Below, piece after piece: positions 17,960-26,886 of a stretch of DNA of 64,000 nucleotides. The stretch is from Ignavibacteriota bacterium (lineage in GTDB: Bacteria > Bacteroidota > Ignavibacteria > Tepidaquicellales > Tepidaquicellaceae): assembly GCA_026390735.1 (NCBI GenBank), contig JAPLFJ010000012.1:1-64000 (forward strand), read 5' to 3'. Position 1 is the stretch's first letter. Each line of letters opens with the position of its first letter. Below the pieces are notes generated by a model. The model was not told the origin of the DNA. It did not search any database and saw only the letters and a program-made list of their open reading frames with translations. A program made the position numbers and the translations under genes.

Positions 17960-18974
17960 ACTTCTTTAAGGATGAATGGATAATCTTGTTTATCAATCCG
18001 TTAAAATCAAGTCCTGATGCATTTGCTGCCATCGGTACTAGCGATAACTCTGTCATCCCGGGTAAAGTGTTTACTTCCAGACAATACAATTCATTCGTTT
18101 CCGTCATTAAGAAATCAACCCTTGAATAAACTTTACAACCAAGTGCTTTGTTCGCTGCTAACGCCATATCCATTGCTTTCTTTGAAACCTCCTCAGGAAT
18201 CAGCGCAGGACATATGTATTTTGACATCCCCTTTGAGTACTTGTGTTCGTAATCATAAAACCCTTCGTTCGGTACTATCTCTATTACAGGATACGCTGTT
18301 CCGTCTATAATAGATACAGTAAGTTCACGGCCTTTTATGTATTTCTCAACCAATACTTTTTCAGAATAATTAAAAGCTAATTTTATTCCTTTGTAAAAAT
18401 CTTCTTTGTTGTTAACTATAGAAAGCCCTACAGTACTTCCCTCATCATTTGGCTTTATAACCAGAGGACTTCCAAACCTCTTTAAACATTCTTCATAATT
18501 GGCATCGTTTACATCTGAAAGTGCAACCCAGTCAGGAGTCGGAATTGACATTCTGTAAAACACTATCTTCGAAAAGTCTTTATCCATTGCTACACACGAA
18601 GACTGAACTCCCGAGCCGGTGTATTTTATACCCCTTAATTCCAGTAAAGTCTGTATCTTTCCATCCTCACCATATTTACCGTGCAGTCCGAGAAAGGCTA
18701 AATCAACATTGTCGAATAAATCCGAGTTTATACATTCAAGTAATTTCCCTGAACTCTCTTTTTGCAAAACCCTGATTTTATCAAGTGTTGGGTATTCTTT
18801 TGATACTTTATCCTTAAAAATCTGCTCTTCTTCAACCTTTTCCTTACCAAAAATAGGGTCTATAACAGTCACTTCGTGCCCTGAATTTCTTAGTGCTTTT
18901 AGTATACCACGACCTGAAGAAAGTGATACCTCACGTTCCGATGATAAACCGCCCGTTAATAATGCAATATTCAT
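17952..18974 (-). CDS. ddl: D-alanine--D-alanine ligase
   Basis: A 340-residue ATP-grasp enzyme that makes the D-Ala-D-Ala dipeptide of peptidoglycan precursors. Seen are ALLTGGLSSEREVSLSSG at the N-terminus, DLAFLGLHGKYGEDGKIQ, KPNDEGSTVGLSIV and, near the end, YSRVDFLMTETNELYCLEVN followed by TLPGMTELSL, which carry the metal and substrate residues. It is the first gene of the minus-strand envelope operon; an AT-rich promoter region should lie at about 18975-19080. Confidence 0.97.
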   Translation of the reverse strand: MNIALLTGGLSSEREVSLSSGRGILKALRNSGHEVTVIDPIFGKEKVEEEQIFKDKVSKEYPTLDKIRVLQKESSGKLLECINSDLFDNVDLAFLGLHGKYGEDGKIQTLLELRGIKYTGSGVQSSCVAMDKDFSKIVFYRMSIPTPDWVALSDVNDANYEECLKRFGSPLVIKPNDEGSTVGLSIVNNKEDFYKGIKLAFNYSEKVLVEKYIKGRELTVSIIDGTAYPVIEIVPNEGFYDYEHKYSKGMSKYICPALIPEEVSKKAMDMALAANKALGCKVYSRVDFLMTETNELYCLEVNTLPGMTELSLVPMAANASGLDFNGLINKIIHSSLKKYE

Positions 18975-19345
18975 ACAATTTTCAGTAAAACAATTAATAT
19001 AATCATTATAAAACAGTATTAAAATATTGAAATATGTTTAAATTTCAACATTATAAATATCTATAAAATACCTTGATTTTGCTATTTCTCTATCTCAAAT
19101 TCAATTGACTTATTTGCCGCAATTCGCTTTGGCATTGTCTGTTTTTCTTTGAGTAATATCCTGAATACTTATAAACAGTTATCTTCTTTTGTTTTGGCTG
19201 TATTTTATTGCCTGGATGTGCCAAACCAGGGTAAATTTCTTGATGAAGCAATGCGATACTGTCAGGCAGAATGCACCCTATTTGCTTAAAATCAGGCTTT
19301 TTTGTTAAATAGTATCTGAAAAGATATATTATTAAAATTATTTAT
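18975..19345. other. Gene-free gap with a start-less open frame
   Basis: This 371-base gap upstream of ddl holds no gene with a usable start. On the minus strand an open frame ends at 19090 and runs back past 19310 without a stop, but it contains no ATG or GTG (one internal TTG only). Its translation includes HQEIYPGLAHPGNKIQPKQ and KITVYKYSGYYSKKN. A second short frame starts at ATG about 19132 and reads MPKRIAANKSIEFEIEK. Both could be debris of an older gene. The stretch nearest ddl (18975-19080) is very AT-rich and probably carries the operon promoter. Confidence 0.4.
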
Positions 19346-20452
19346 TTAAAGTTTTTGCCTCCATATGATATCCCCTGTTTTAATGTCGAAGGAAATAATT
19401 TCATCTTTCACAGCAAAAAATAACTTTCCCGAGTTATCGTCTGTTACATATTCAGTTGTTAAAGGGTCTTCTGAGTCATCTTCAACTCTTAATATATCAT
19501 TTCTTAATTCCCACAGTTTTTCTTTTCCGTCAAGTGTAAGACAGGTTAAAATCAATCCGCTTTTCTTTGTTGTTTCATAACTTAAAACCACAAAGCAATT
19601 TTGTTTTTCACTCACGGCAATAAATTTTCCCATTAAGAATTCATTATCATTAATCTTATTTCTGTTTTTTCCCTTAATGTATCTTATTTCCTGATTACCG
19701 TCTTCGCCCCCCAGAGTAAGTAATACAGTTCCTGCGGGCCCGGCATTGGTTTTAATTTCCTTTTCGTTGTTTATAAAAATTGTTCTGTCCTTTGATTTTT
19801 CATTATATCTGTTCTTACTTACTTCTGGATAAATGGTTGCAGTTTCCATACTCAGATTGTAACGTTTTCCGTCAAGTGTTTTTAATTCAAGAACATTATC
19901 AGAACGTGAGACCATTACATTGTCAATACCCGCTGATAACTCGGGAAAGACATCAGGTAATGTTTTGCGTCCTAATTTGCCGATAAGCTTCCCGTTTGAG
20001 GAAGAAAATATTTTCAAAAGGTCCTCTCCATAAAATATCAAACTGTCTCCCTTGATTCCTGTAAGTGCTCCTGCCTCCCCTGTTGAGAAACGAAGTGTCT
20101 TTTTCCCTGTCTCAGGATCTAATATGTGTATTCTTGCATATCTTGTGGATGATGTGGCTCTGCTGCCACCGCCAAGAAGAAAATCAACTACAAACAGGCG
20201 GTTTTCGGATAACATAACTCCGCTAACACCTTTTGGATGTCCATATCCGAGGTATAATGCATTAAGAAGAAGAAATGTAAATACCCAGATAAATATTATT
20301 ACAGGAAAAAGTATATTTATAAATATTATTACTTTACTAAAAGATATAAATTTAGACCTGACGTAGGACAAAACAACCATAACTACGGAAAGACTGCCTA
20401 AGTTTAAAATCCAGTTAGAGAAGAAAGCATCTAAAAAAGTATTATAACTCAT
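19346..20452 (-). CDS. Membrane-anchored beta-propeller-like protein, unknown function
   Basis: A 368-residue product with two N-terminal membrane segments (about 12-30 and 38-66). The large domain after them has PQQ/WD-like repeats such as RIHILDPETGKKTLRFSTGE, LIFYGEDLLKIFSSSNGKLI and EIISFDIKTGDIIWRQKL. The last motif is the typical blade end of quinoprotein-type propellers. No catalytic residues are recognisable, so it is more likely a scaffold or binding protein. It is convergent with nothing and lies alone; no operon partner is seen. Confidence 0.75.
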   Translation of the reverse strand: MSYNTFLDAFFSNWILNLGSLSVVMVVLSYVRSKFISFSKVIIFINILFPVIIFIWVFTFLLLNALYLGYGHPKGVSGVMLSENRLFVVDFLLGGGSRATSSTRYARIHILDPETGKKTLRFSTGEAGALTGIKGDSLIFYGEDLLKIFSSSNGKLIGKLGRKTLPDVFPELSAGIDNVMVSRSDNVLELKTLDGKRYNLSMETATIYPEVSKNRYNEKSKDRTIFINNEKEIKTNAGPAGTVLLTLGGEDGNQEIRYIKGKNRNKINDNEFLMGKFIAVSEKQNCFVVLSYETTKKSGLILTCLTLDGKEKLWELRNDILRVEDDSEDPLTTEYVTDDNSGKLFFAVKDEIISFDIKTGDIIWRQKL

Positions 20453-20677
20453 ATTATTGTTTTTAAGTTAACAGTTTCAGCTGTTTAATACAAATAAACG
20501 GGAATTTACTAAAAAGATAAAGCAATTTAAATATACTTGCCTGAAAATCACTAATATGATGTATGATGCTTCAAAACCTAAGGTTACATTTTTTTAAACA
20601 CAAAGCTCACCATTGTTTTAAGAATTTCTATTCAATTTTAAAATACATAATTTTATGTAACTTATAATATCATATAT

Positions 20678-21412
20678 ATGACACCTTTCGAGACAGAAGA
20701 ATATGTTTTAAATTCTAACGATGTAGATACGAAAGAAAGGATGAATCCTGTCGCACTATGCAACTTTATGCAGAATTTGGCGAGTAAATCTGCCGAAAAG
20801 AGGGGTTTTGGTTATACTTTTATGAAGCAAAATGGTTTTGTATGGGTGCTTGTAAAAATCTGTGTGAAAGTTATTAAATACCCTAAGTGGAATGAATCCG
20901 TTAAACTTCAGACATGGGTCCACGGAATTGATAGAATTAAAACCGACAGGCATTTTATACTTTATGATAATGACGGTAATGAGATTGCGTACTCGATTAC
21001 TGAGTGGGCTATGATTGATTATAAACTAAGACGTCCGCAAATTATTGATAATTTTGTGGACAGAAGAAAAGCCCTTGATGAGAAGACAGCTAACGTAAAT
21101 TCACCTGCGAAAATAAAACAACTTAATAATCCTGTACTATGCGGTTCAAGAAGAATTGTTTACAGTGATATAGACCTTAACGGTCACGTCAGCAATATTA
21201 AATATCCTGAATGGTTTCTCGATACATATGAATTTGATTTCAGACATAATAATATTCCCGAAGAATTTGAAATGAATTTTTTCTCTGAATGCATATTTGG
21301 ACAATCTGTAAATATGTACAGAGAAATTGACGGGAATATACATTATGGTTCTATCGTCAGAGAATCAGACAATAAAGAAGTTTTCAGAATAAAATTAAAA
21401 TGGCAATTATGA
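20678..21412 (+). CDS. Acyl-ACP thioesterase
   Basis: A 244-residue double-hotdog enzyme of the FatA/FatB-like bacterial family that releases free fatty acids from acyl-ACP. Motifs seen are NPVALCNFMQNLASKSAEKRG, TWVHGIDRIKTDRHF and, in the second hotdog, SDIDLNGHVSNIKYPEWFLD, which carries the active-site Asn-His region. It is cytosolic. Its stop overlaps the best start of the next gene as ATGA, so the two are translated together, although the link between a thioesterase and an exported mannosidase is not obvious. Confidence 0.92.
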   Translation: MTPFETEEYVLNSNDVDTKERMNPVALCNFMQNLASKSAEKRGFGYTFMKQNGFVWVLVKICVKVIKYPKWNESVKLQTWVHGIDRIKTDRHFILYDNDGNEIAYSITEWAMIDYKLRRPQIIDNFVDRRKALDEKTANVNSPAKIKQLNNPVLCGSRRIVYSDIDLNGHVSNIKYPEWFLDTYEFDFRHNNIPEEFEMNFFSECIFGQSVNMYREIDGNIHYGSIVRESDNKEVFRIKLKWQL

Positions 21413-23679
21413 ATAAACTTTACACCTGTTTTGTTTTATTATTCCTGGTTTCAACGTATGCATTCTCACAATCAAATAACTCTGAATATGTTAATGTTTT
21501 TATCGGAACAGGCTCGATTGACAATCAAAGTCTTTCAGGAAGTAATTTCCCGGGTGCAACTTATCCGTTTGGAATGGTGCAGCTAAGCCCTGACACAAAA
21601 GAAAACCCTGAAGACCCTTGCAGCGGCTACGATTACAAAGATACTACAATTGTAGGTTTCAGCCACACACATTTAAACGGTACAGGTGTTGCCGACCTTT
21701 TTGATTTTCTCTTTATGCCTTATGCAGGTGAACGGAAATGGTTTCCGGGTGACAGTATTAATAAAGGATACAGTTCAACTTTTAAGCATAAAAATGAATC
21801 GGGACATCCCGGATATTACAGTGTGCTCCTCGATGATTATAACATTAAAGCTGAACTTACTGCAACTGAGCATTGCGGTATGCACAGATATTCTTTCCCT
21901 GAAAACAAACCTTATAATTTAATCGTTGACTTATTCCACTCAGTCGATAAGAAACGTCCGTACTGGTCCTGTAAAATTATTTCTTCACAAATCAGAATCA
22001 TAAACAACAACACTATCGAAGGATACAGAATTGTCACTGGCTGGGCAAGACTAAGGAAAGTATATTTCCGTGCTGAGTTTTCAAGACCCTTCTCATCTGA
22101 CTTTATTAAGGCCCGTGGTAATATCTTTGAGAATATTGACATTGGCAATGATATAGACCTTAAATTGAACCTTGTTTTCAATGAGAATAATAACCAGCCG
22201 TTAATCGTAAAAGTTGGTCTGTCTTCGGTTTGTCAGGAAGGCGCGAAAGAAAACCTCGAACAGGAAATTAATGATTTTGATTTCGACAGGATTTCATCAA
22301 TTGCTGAATCCAAATGGAATGAAGAATTATCCTGCATCGATATTGAAGCAACTGATGTTCAGAAAAGAATATTCTATACAGGCTTATACCACGCTTTTAT
22401 TCAGCCGAATAACATTGCCGATAAGAATGGTAATTATATCAACCAGAACTTTGAAGTATGCAAAGCACCTGACGGTGTTCACTACAGTACTTTTTCATTA
22501 TGGGATACTTACAGGGCTGCACATCCTTTATACACATTAGTTCAGAAGAAACGTGATGCAGACTTTATCAACTCAATGCTCAGACAATATAAGAACTACG
22601 GATACCTTCCCATCTGGCAGTTATGGGGTGAAGAAACATATTGCATGATTGGAAATCACGCAATACCGGTTATTGTTGATGCATACTTTAAAGGTTTGGA
22701 AGGTGTCGATTGGAATTTAGCATACGATGCAGTCAAATCATCATCCACAACTTCTCATAAGAATTCAACTTTTGATTTACTTAACAAATACGGATATTTC
22801 CCTGAGAATCTGCAGACTCAGTCAGTTTCTTTAACTCTTGAAATTGCATACAACGACTGGTGTACTGCACAGTTTGCAAAAGCACTCGGCAAGAATGAAG
22901 ACTATGATTTCTTTATCAAGCGTTCGGAAAACTATAAGAATTTATTCGATAAATCTATTGGCTTTTTCAGAGCAAAAGACAATGCAGGTAAATGGATTGA
23001 GCCGTTTGACCCATTAAAATACGGAGGTAACGGAGGTTATCCTTTTACCGAAGGTAATGGATGGCAGTATCTCTGGTACGTACCGCACAACGTTTATAAG
23101 TTTATAGACCTTATGGGAGGTAAAGATAAATTCTCAAAGAAACTCGATGAATTCTTTACTCTCGAAGCTAAACCCGAAGATGTGAACGGCAACGCTTCAG
23201 GATTCATCGGACAGTATGCACACGGCAACGAACCAAGTCAGCAGATTATTTACTTCTATAACTATATAAACGAACCCTGGAAGACTCAGTTCTATGCCTC
23301 TAAAGTTATGAATGAACAATACACAGATTCACCCTCAGGTTATTCGGGTAATGAAGATTGCGGACAAATGTCTGCCTGGTACATTCTGAGTTCTATGGGA
23401 TTCTATCCTGTAAACCCTGCTAACGGCATTTATTGTATTGGTTCACCACAACTTGCAAAAGCTGTTATTCATAATGGTAACGGTAAGGACTTCATAATCA
23501 TCGCAAATAATACAAACAGCAAAAACATCTATATCCAGAGTGCTAAATTGAATGGTAAACAATACGACAAAAGTTATATAACACATAAAGATATTATGTA
23601 CGGCGGAACGCTTGAATTTACTATGGGAGATAAACCAAACAAAGAGTGGGGTATGGGTATTATACCTGAACAGAATTAA
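21409..23679 (+). CDS. GH92 family alpha-1,2-mannosidase
   Basis: An exported glycosidase of family 92, calcium-dependent exo-acting enzymes that trim mannose from glycoproteins. The start chosen is ATG 21409, which overlaps the upstream TGA; a start at 21400 only adds three residues. The signal peptide is cleaved around YAFSQ. Family signatures are SGSNFPGATYPFGMVQLSPD near the N-terminus, FSLWDTYRAAHPL, PFTEGNGWQYLWYVPHN, AHGNEPSQQI and SGNEDCGQMSAWYILSSMGF. The final length of 756 residues is normal. It probably acts in the periplasm or at the cell surface to harvest glycans. Confidence 0.95.
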   Translation: MNKLYTCFVLLFLVSTYAFSQSNNSEYVNVFIGTGSIDNQSLSGSNFPGATYPFGMVQLSPDTKENPEDPCSGYDYKDTTIVGFSHTHLNGTGVADLFDFLFMPYAGERKWFPGDSINKGYSSTFKHKNESGHPGYYSVLLDDYNIKAELTATEHCGMHRYSFPENKPYNLIVDLFHSVDKKRPYWSCKIISSQIRIINNNTIEGYRIVTGWARLRKVYFRAEFSRPFSSDFIKARGNIFENIDIGNDIDLKLNLVFNENNNQPLIVKVGLSSVCQEGAKENLEQEINDFDFDRISSIAESKWNEELSCIDIEATDVQKRIFYTGLYHAFIQPNNIADKNGNYINQNFEVCKAPDGVHYSTFSLWDTYRAAHPLYTLVQKKRDADFINSMLRQYKNYGYLPIWQLWGEETYCMIGNHAIPVIVDAYFKGLEGVDWNLAYDAVKSSSTTSHKNSTFDLLNKYGYFPENLQTQSVSLTLEIAYNDWCTAQFAKALGKNEDYDFFIKRSENYKNLFDKSIGFFRAKDNAGKWIEPFDPLKYGGNGGYPFTEGNGWQYLWYVPHNVYKFIDLMGGKDKFSKKLDEFFTLEAKPEDVNGNASGFIGQYAHGNEPSQQIIYFYNYINEPWKTQFYASKVMNEQYTDSPSGYSGNEDCGQMSAWYILSSMGFYPVNPANGIYCIGSPQLAKAVIHNGNGKDFIIIANNTNSKNIYIQSAKLNGKQYDKSYITHKDIMYGGTLEFTMGDKPNKEWGMGIIPEQN

Positions 23680-23709
23680 AAAATATTTTACAACTAAACA
23701 TTATATACT

Positions 23710-24144
23710 ATGGATGAATTCATGAAAGCCGCAATCGATGAAGCCAGAAAAGGATTAGCGGAAGGCGGAATTCCTATCGGCTCCGTATTGGTTAAAGACG
23801 GAAAAATAATAGGCAGAGGACATAACCAGAGAGTTCAGAAAGGAAGCCCAACGCTTCATGCTGAAATCGATTGTCTTGAAAATGCAGGCAGAATAGGCTC
23901 ATACAAAGATACTGTCTTGTACTCAACATTGATGCCTTGCTATCTCTGTTCAGGCGCAGTCGTACAGTTTGAAATCAAGAAAGTTATAGTCGGTGAATCT
24001 GCTACATTCCCGGGAGGCCCTGAATTTATGCGCGAACACGGAGTTGAAGTAACTGACCTTGACCTTGATGAATGCAAGAAACTAATGACTGACTTTATTG
24101 AGGCAAACCCAAAACTCTGGAATGAAGATATAGGAGAGTTGTAA
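23710..24144 (+). CDS. Nucleoside/cytosine deaminase, yeast cytosine deaminase type
   Basis: A 144-residue zinc deaminase. The zinc site is TLHAEIDCLENAG (His plus catalytic Glu) and LMPCYLCSGAVV (the PCxxC pair). Outside the core it follows yeast cytosine deaminase closely: EGGIPIGSVLVKDGKIIGRG, HNQRVQKGSPTLHAE, VIVGE and the end PKLWNEDIGEL. That suggests cytosine to uracil conversion for pyrimidine salvage. Guanine deaminase or tRNA adenosine deaminase is less likely, since the typical TadA residues are absent. It follows GH92 by 30 bases and may be co-transcribed. Confidence 0.88.
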   Translation: MDEFMKAAIDEARKGLAEGGIPIGSVLVKDGKIIGRGHNQRVQKGSPTLHAEIDCLENAGRIGSYKDTVLYSTLMPCYLCSGAVVQFEIKKVIVGESATFPGGPEFMREHGVEVTDLDLDECKKLMTDFIEANPKLWNEDIGEL

Positions 24145-24216
24145 TTATTTCTTTATATATGGATAAAATAATCTGCATCGTCCTCTTTTTGCAACCCCTG
24201 CACTGAAAACATGAAA

Positions 24217-24254
24217 GCGGGGTGAATGCGGGGTGAATGCGGGGTGAATGCGGG
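24217..24254. repeat. 11-bp tandem repeat, GCGGGGTGAAT
   Basis: Three exact copies of GCGGGGTGAAT (24217, 24228, 24239) followed by a partial fourth, in the 229-base gap after the deaminase gene. The complement reads ATTCACCCCGC. A related 11-bp array with ACCGCA at its core lies at 46162-46237. Confidence 0.9.
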
Positions 24255-24321
24255 TTTGTAACGTGTATCTTGGTCTTAACTTACGTCAAAAGTAATCGAA
24301 CAGAGAGATGAGGTATAAACA

Positions 24322-24349
24322 AAAATCCCGGAGAATATCCGGGATTTTG
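24322..24349. terminator. Terminator between the deaminase and cyclophilin genes
   Basis: AAAATCCCGGA pairs with TCCGGGATTTT around GAATA. A and T tracts lie on both sides, so it can serve the minus-strand cyclophilin gene ending at 24374 and plus-strand transcripts. Confidence 0.9.
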
Positions 24350-24373
24350 TAAAACTAAATATGTTATTAAAGA

Positions 24374-25045
24374 TTAATTTTCTACCATATATACTTTCTT
24401 CATCTTAACTTCAGTTTCCGGTTTGTCACCTGGGACTGTCTTTGTTTTTCCAATCTTTTTAACAACGTCCATACCGTCTACAACTTCACCGAATATTGCG
24501 TGCTTACCGTCAAGATGTGGCGTTGGTGCCAAAGTAATGAAGAACTGTGATGTTCCTGTATTCGGACCTGCATTTGCCATCGAAAGTATACCTTCTTTAC
24601 TGTGCTTTAATCCCGGACCGAATTCGTCAGGAATCTTTTTCCCCGAACCGCCTGTGCCTGTACCATTTGGGTCTCCGCCCTGAATCATAAAGCCGTCTAT
24701 TACTCTGTGGAAAATAATACCATTATAGAAACCCTGTTCAACAAGACTTCTGAAATTGTCGGTTGTTATTGGGGCTTTATCACTGAATAACTTTACTTTA
24801 AAGTTACCCATAGTTGTTTCAAATTTTACGTAATTCATCTTCTTGCCGTCAGTCTTCGTATCTGTTTTATCGCCGTCTTTCTTAACGTCTTTTACAGTGT
24901 CCTGCTTGGTTTCAGTCGTTTGTTGCTTTACAGGTTCCTGCTTCTTCTCTTCTGTCTTCAGTTTTGGTGCTTCTTTTCCACAACCGGCAATAACTGCAAA
25001 GGCGAAAAAGAATACCATTAAATAATAAAATGATTTTTTATACAT
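24374..25045 (-). CDS. Cyclophilin-type peptidyl-prolyl isomerase, lipoprotein
   Basis: A 223-residue lipoprotein: signal peptide with lipobox VIAGC (Cys about 22), a Lys/Glu/Asp/Thr-rich linker (about 25-68) and a cyclophilin domain (about 70-223). The domain shows FHRVIDGFMIQGGDPNGTGTG with the catalytic Arg, GILSMANAGPNTGTSQFFI and HAIFGEVVDGMDVV. It speeds proline isomerisation during folding of exported proteins. It is paralogous to the next gene upstream (37 bases away), which has no linker. Confidence 0.95.
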   Translation of the reverse strand: MYKKSFYYLMVFFFAFAVIAGCGKEAPKLKTEEKKQEPVKQQTTETKQDTVKDVKKDGDKTDTKTDGKKMNYVKFETTMGNFKVKLFSDKAPITTDNFRSLVEQGFYNGIIFHRVIDGFMIQGGDPNGTGTGGSGKKIPDEFGPGLKHSKEGILSMANAGPNTGTSQFFITLAPTPHLDGKHAIFGEVVDGMDVVKKIGKTKTVPGDKPETEVKMKKVYMVEN

Positions 25046-25081
25046 GATTTACTCCTTTTAATAAATTTATGATTATAATAA

Positions 25082-25648
25082 TTATTCTATGGTTACTTTT
25101 ATCATTTTAACTTCAGTGACTGGTCTGTCGCCAGGTCCTACCTGTGTCTTACCTATCTTTTCAACTATATCCATACCTTCTGTAACTTCACCGAATATTG
25201 CGTGTTTTCCGTCAAGCCATGATGTTGGGGCAAGTGTTATAAAGAACTGCGAAGAACCTGTGTTCGGGCCGGAATTTGCCATCGAAAGCATACCCTTTTT
25301 ATCGTGTTTTAATCCTTCTCCGAATTCATCTGGAATGATTTTCTTGGATCCACCGCGTCCTGTTCCTGTTGGGTCTCCGCCCTGTATCATAAATCCATCT
25401 ATTACTCTGTGGAAAATTATTCCGTCAAAAAAACCTTCTTCAACAAGGTTCTTAAAATTACCTGCTGTAATAGGTGCTTTATCCATGAATAACGTTACCT
25501 TAAAATCACCCATTGTTGTTTCAAATTTCACTACAACGTTTTTATCGTCTGCCACTATATTACCCTCTTGTTTTAATGTTTTTGAAAAACCTTTTCCGGC
25601 AAATGTCATTATGATTATTGCCAGTAGAATTATGTTTATTGATTTCAT
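25082..25648 (-). CDS. Cyclophilin-type peptidyl-prolyl isomerase, periplasmic
   Basis: A 188-residue protein with a signal peptide (MKSINIILLAIIIMTFAGK, cleaved near FSK) and a single cyclophilin domain (about 38-188). Active-site motifs are FHRVIDGFMIQGGDPTGTGR and NTGSSQFFITLAPTSWLDGK. The core is highly similar to the adjacent lipoprotein, indicating a tandem duplication followed by different targeting: soluble periplasm here, membrane-attached there. It starts 10 bases after pheS ends, so pheS and the two isomerases are probably one transcript. Confidence 0.95.
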   Translation of the reverse strand: MKSINIILLAIIIMTFAGKGFSKTLKQEGNIVADDKNVVVKFETTMGDFKVTLFMDKAPITAGNFKNLVEEGFFDGIIFHRVIDGFMIQGGDPTGTGRGGSKKIIPDEFGEGLKHDKKGMLSMANSGPNTGSSQFFITLAPTSWLDGKHAIFGEVTEGMDIVEKIGKTQVGPGDRPVTEVKMIKVTIE

Positions 25649-25658
25649 TTATTATATT

Positions 25659-26684
25659 TTAAAATTGTTTTAAAAATCTTATGTCGTTTTCGTAGAACAT
25701 CCTGATGTCAGGTACAGAATGGCGTATCATAAGCGTTCTTTCAATACCCATTCCGAATGCAAAACCTGAATATTCCTCAGGGTCATAACCAACATGCTTG
25801 AAGACATTCGGGTCAACCATTCCGCAGCCTAATATTTCAAGCCAGCCGGTATACTTGCATATCCTGCACCCTTTGCTGTTGCAGAGGTAACATTCAACAT
25901 CCATTTCAGCAGATGGCTCTGTAAACGGAAAGAAACTCGGACGCAGTCTTGTTTTTAAATCCTTACCGAAAAACTCTTTTACGAAGAAATCAAGTGTACC
26001 TTTTAATTCCCTGAATGTAACATTTTTGTCAACATACAATCCCTCTACCTGATGAAACATTGAAAGTGACCGTGCACTTATTGCTTCATTCCTGTAACAC
26101 TTACCCGGAATGATAACCCTCACAGGAGGTTTTTGTGTTTTCATAATATGAACCTGTGCAGGTGATGTATGAGTACGTAACAAATACCTTTTATCTTTAC
26201 CCTCGTTCTTTAAGTAAAATGTATCCTGCATATCACGCGATGGATGATAATCAGGTGTGTTTAATGCATCAAAGTTATGGTATTCGTCTTCAATTTCCTG
26301 ACCATCTACAACTTTAAAACCAATCCTCTGGAATATTCCGCTGATATCTTCTAATGCCTGAGTTATTAAATGCTTGGTACCAAGATTAAATTTCCTTCCC
26401 GGTAATGTATAATCTTCTTTTGAACTCTCACTAACGGTCAGTTTTTCAATTTCGGCCTGCTTCTCATCATATGTTTTCTGTGCCAATATCTTCAATTCAT
26501 TTAAAGCTTTACCAACTGCACCCTTATGCGTTTTATCGACATTCTTAAAATCTTCAAACAGGTCGTTTAATAATCCTTTACGGCTTAAATACTTTATCCT
26601 GAAATCCTCTAATGAATCCTTATCCTTTATTAACGCAGAAACAACGGTAATCTCTTTATTTAACTTTTCTATGTTTTCGAGCAT
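25659..26684 (-). CDS. pheS: Phenylalanyl-tRNA synthetase alpha subunit
   Basis: A 341-residue class II aminoacyl-tRNA synthetase subunit carrying the catalytic site. It has an N-terminal coiled-coil arm (about 1-90) that binds tRNA-Phe. The core has NFDALNTPDYHPSRDMQDTF, LLRTHTSPAQ (motif 2 region), RSLSMFHQVEGL and GFAFGMGIERTLMIRH (motif 3). A Cys cluster in YLCNSKGCRICKYTGW resembles a small zinc site seen in some PheS proteins. The beta subunit gene pheT is not adjacent; the gene stands upstream of two cyclophilins. Confidence 0.97.
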   Translation of the reverse strand: MLENIEKLNKEITVVSALIKDKDSLEDFRIKYLSRKGLLNDLFEDFKNVDKTHKGAVGKALNELKILAQKTYDEKQAEIEKLTVSESSKEDYTLPGRKFNLGTKHLITQALEDISGIFQRIGFKVVDGQEIEDEYHNFDALNTPDYHPSRDMQDTFYLKNEGKDKRYLLRTHTSPAQVHIMKTQKPPVRVIIPGKCYRNEAISARSLSMFHQVEGLYVDKNVTFRELKGTLDFFVKEFFGKDLKTRLRPSFFPFTEPSAEMDVECYLCNSKGCRICKYTGWLEILGCGMVDPNVFKHVGYDPEEYSGFAFGMGIERTLMIRHSVPDIRMFYENDIRFLKQF

Positions 26685-26886
26685 AAATACTAAGTTTAAA
26701 ACATAGAAATTAGTTGAAAAATAATTAATTTTATATGATAAAAGGATTTCAGGAGCATATTTCTCAAAATCTGAGGTTTGTTGTATTACCGGAATTAAAG
26801 ATGTACAGTTAAATTTTACTTTTAAATATTCTTTACTTAGACTATCTTAAAGAAAAAGAACCCAAAGAAACAACGCTTACTTTAAA

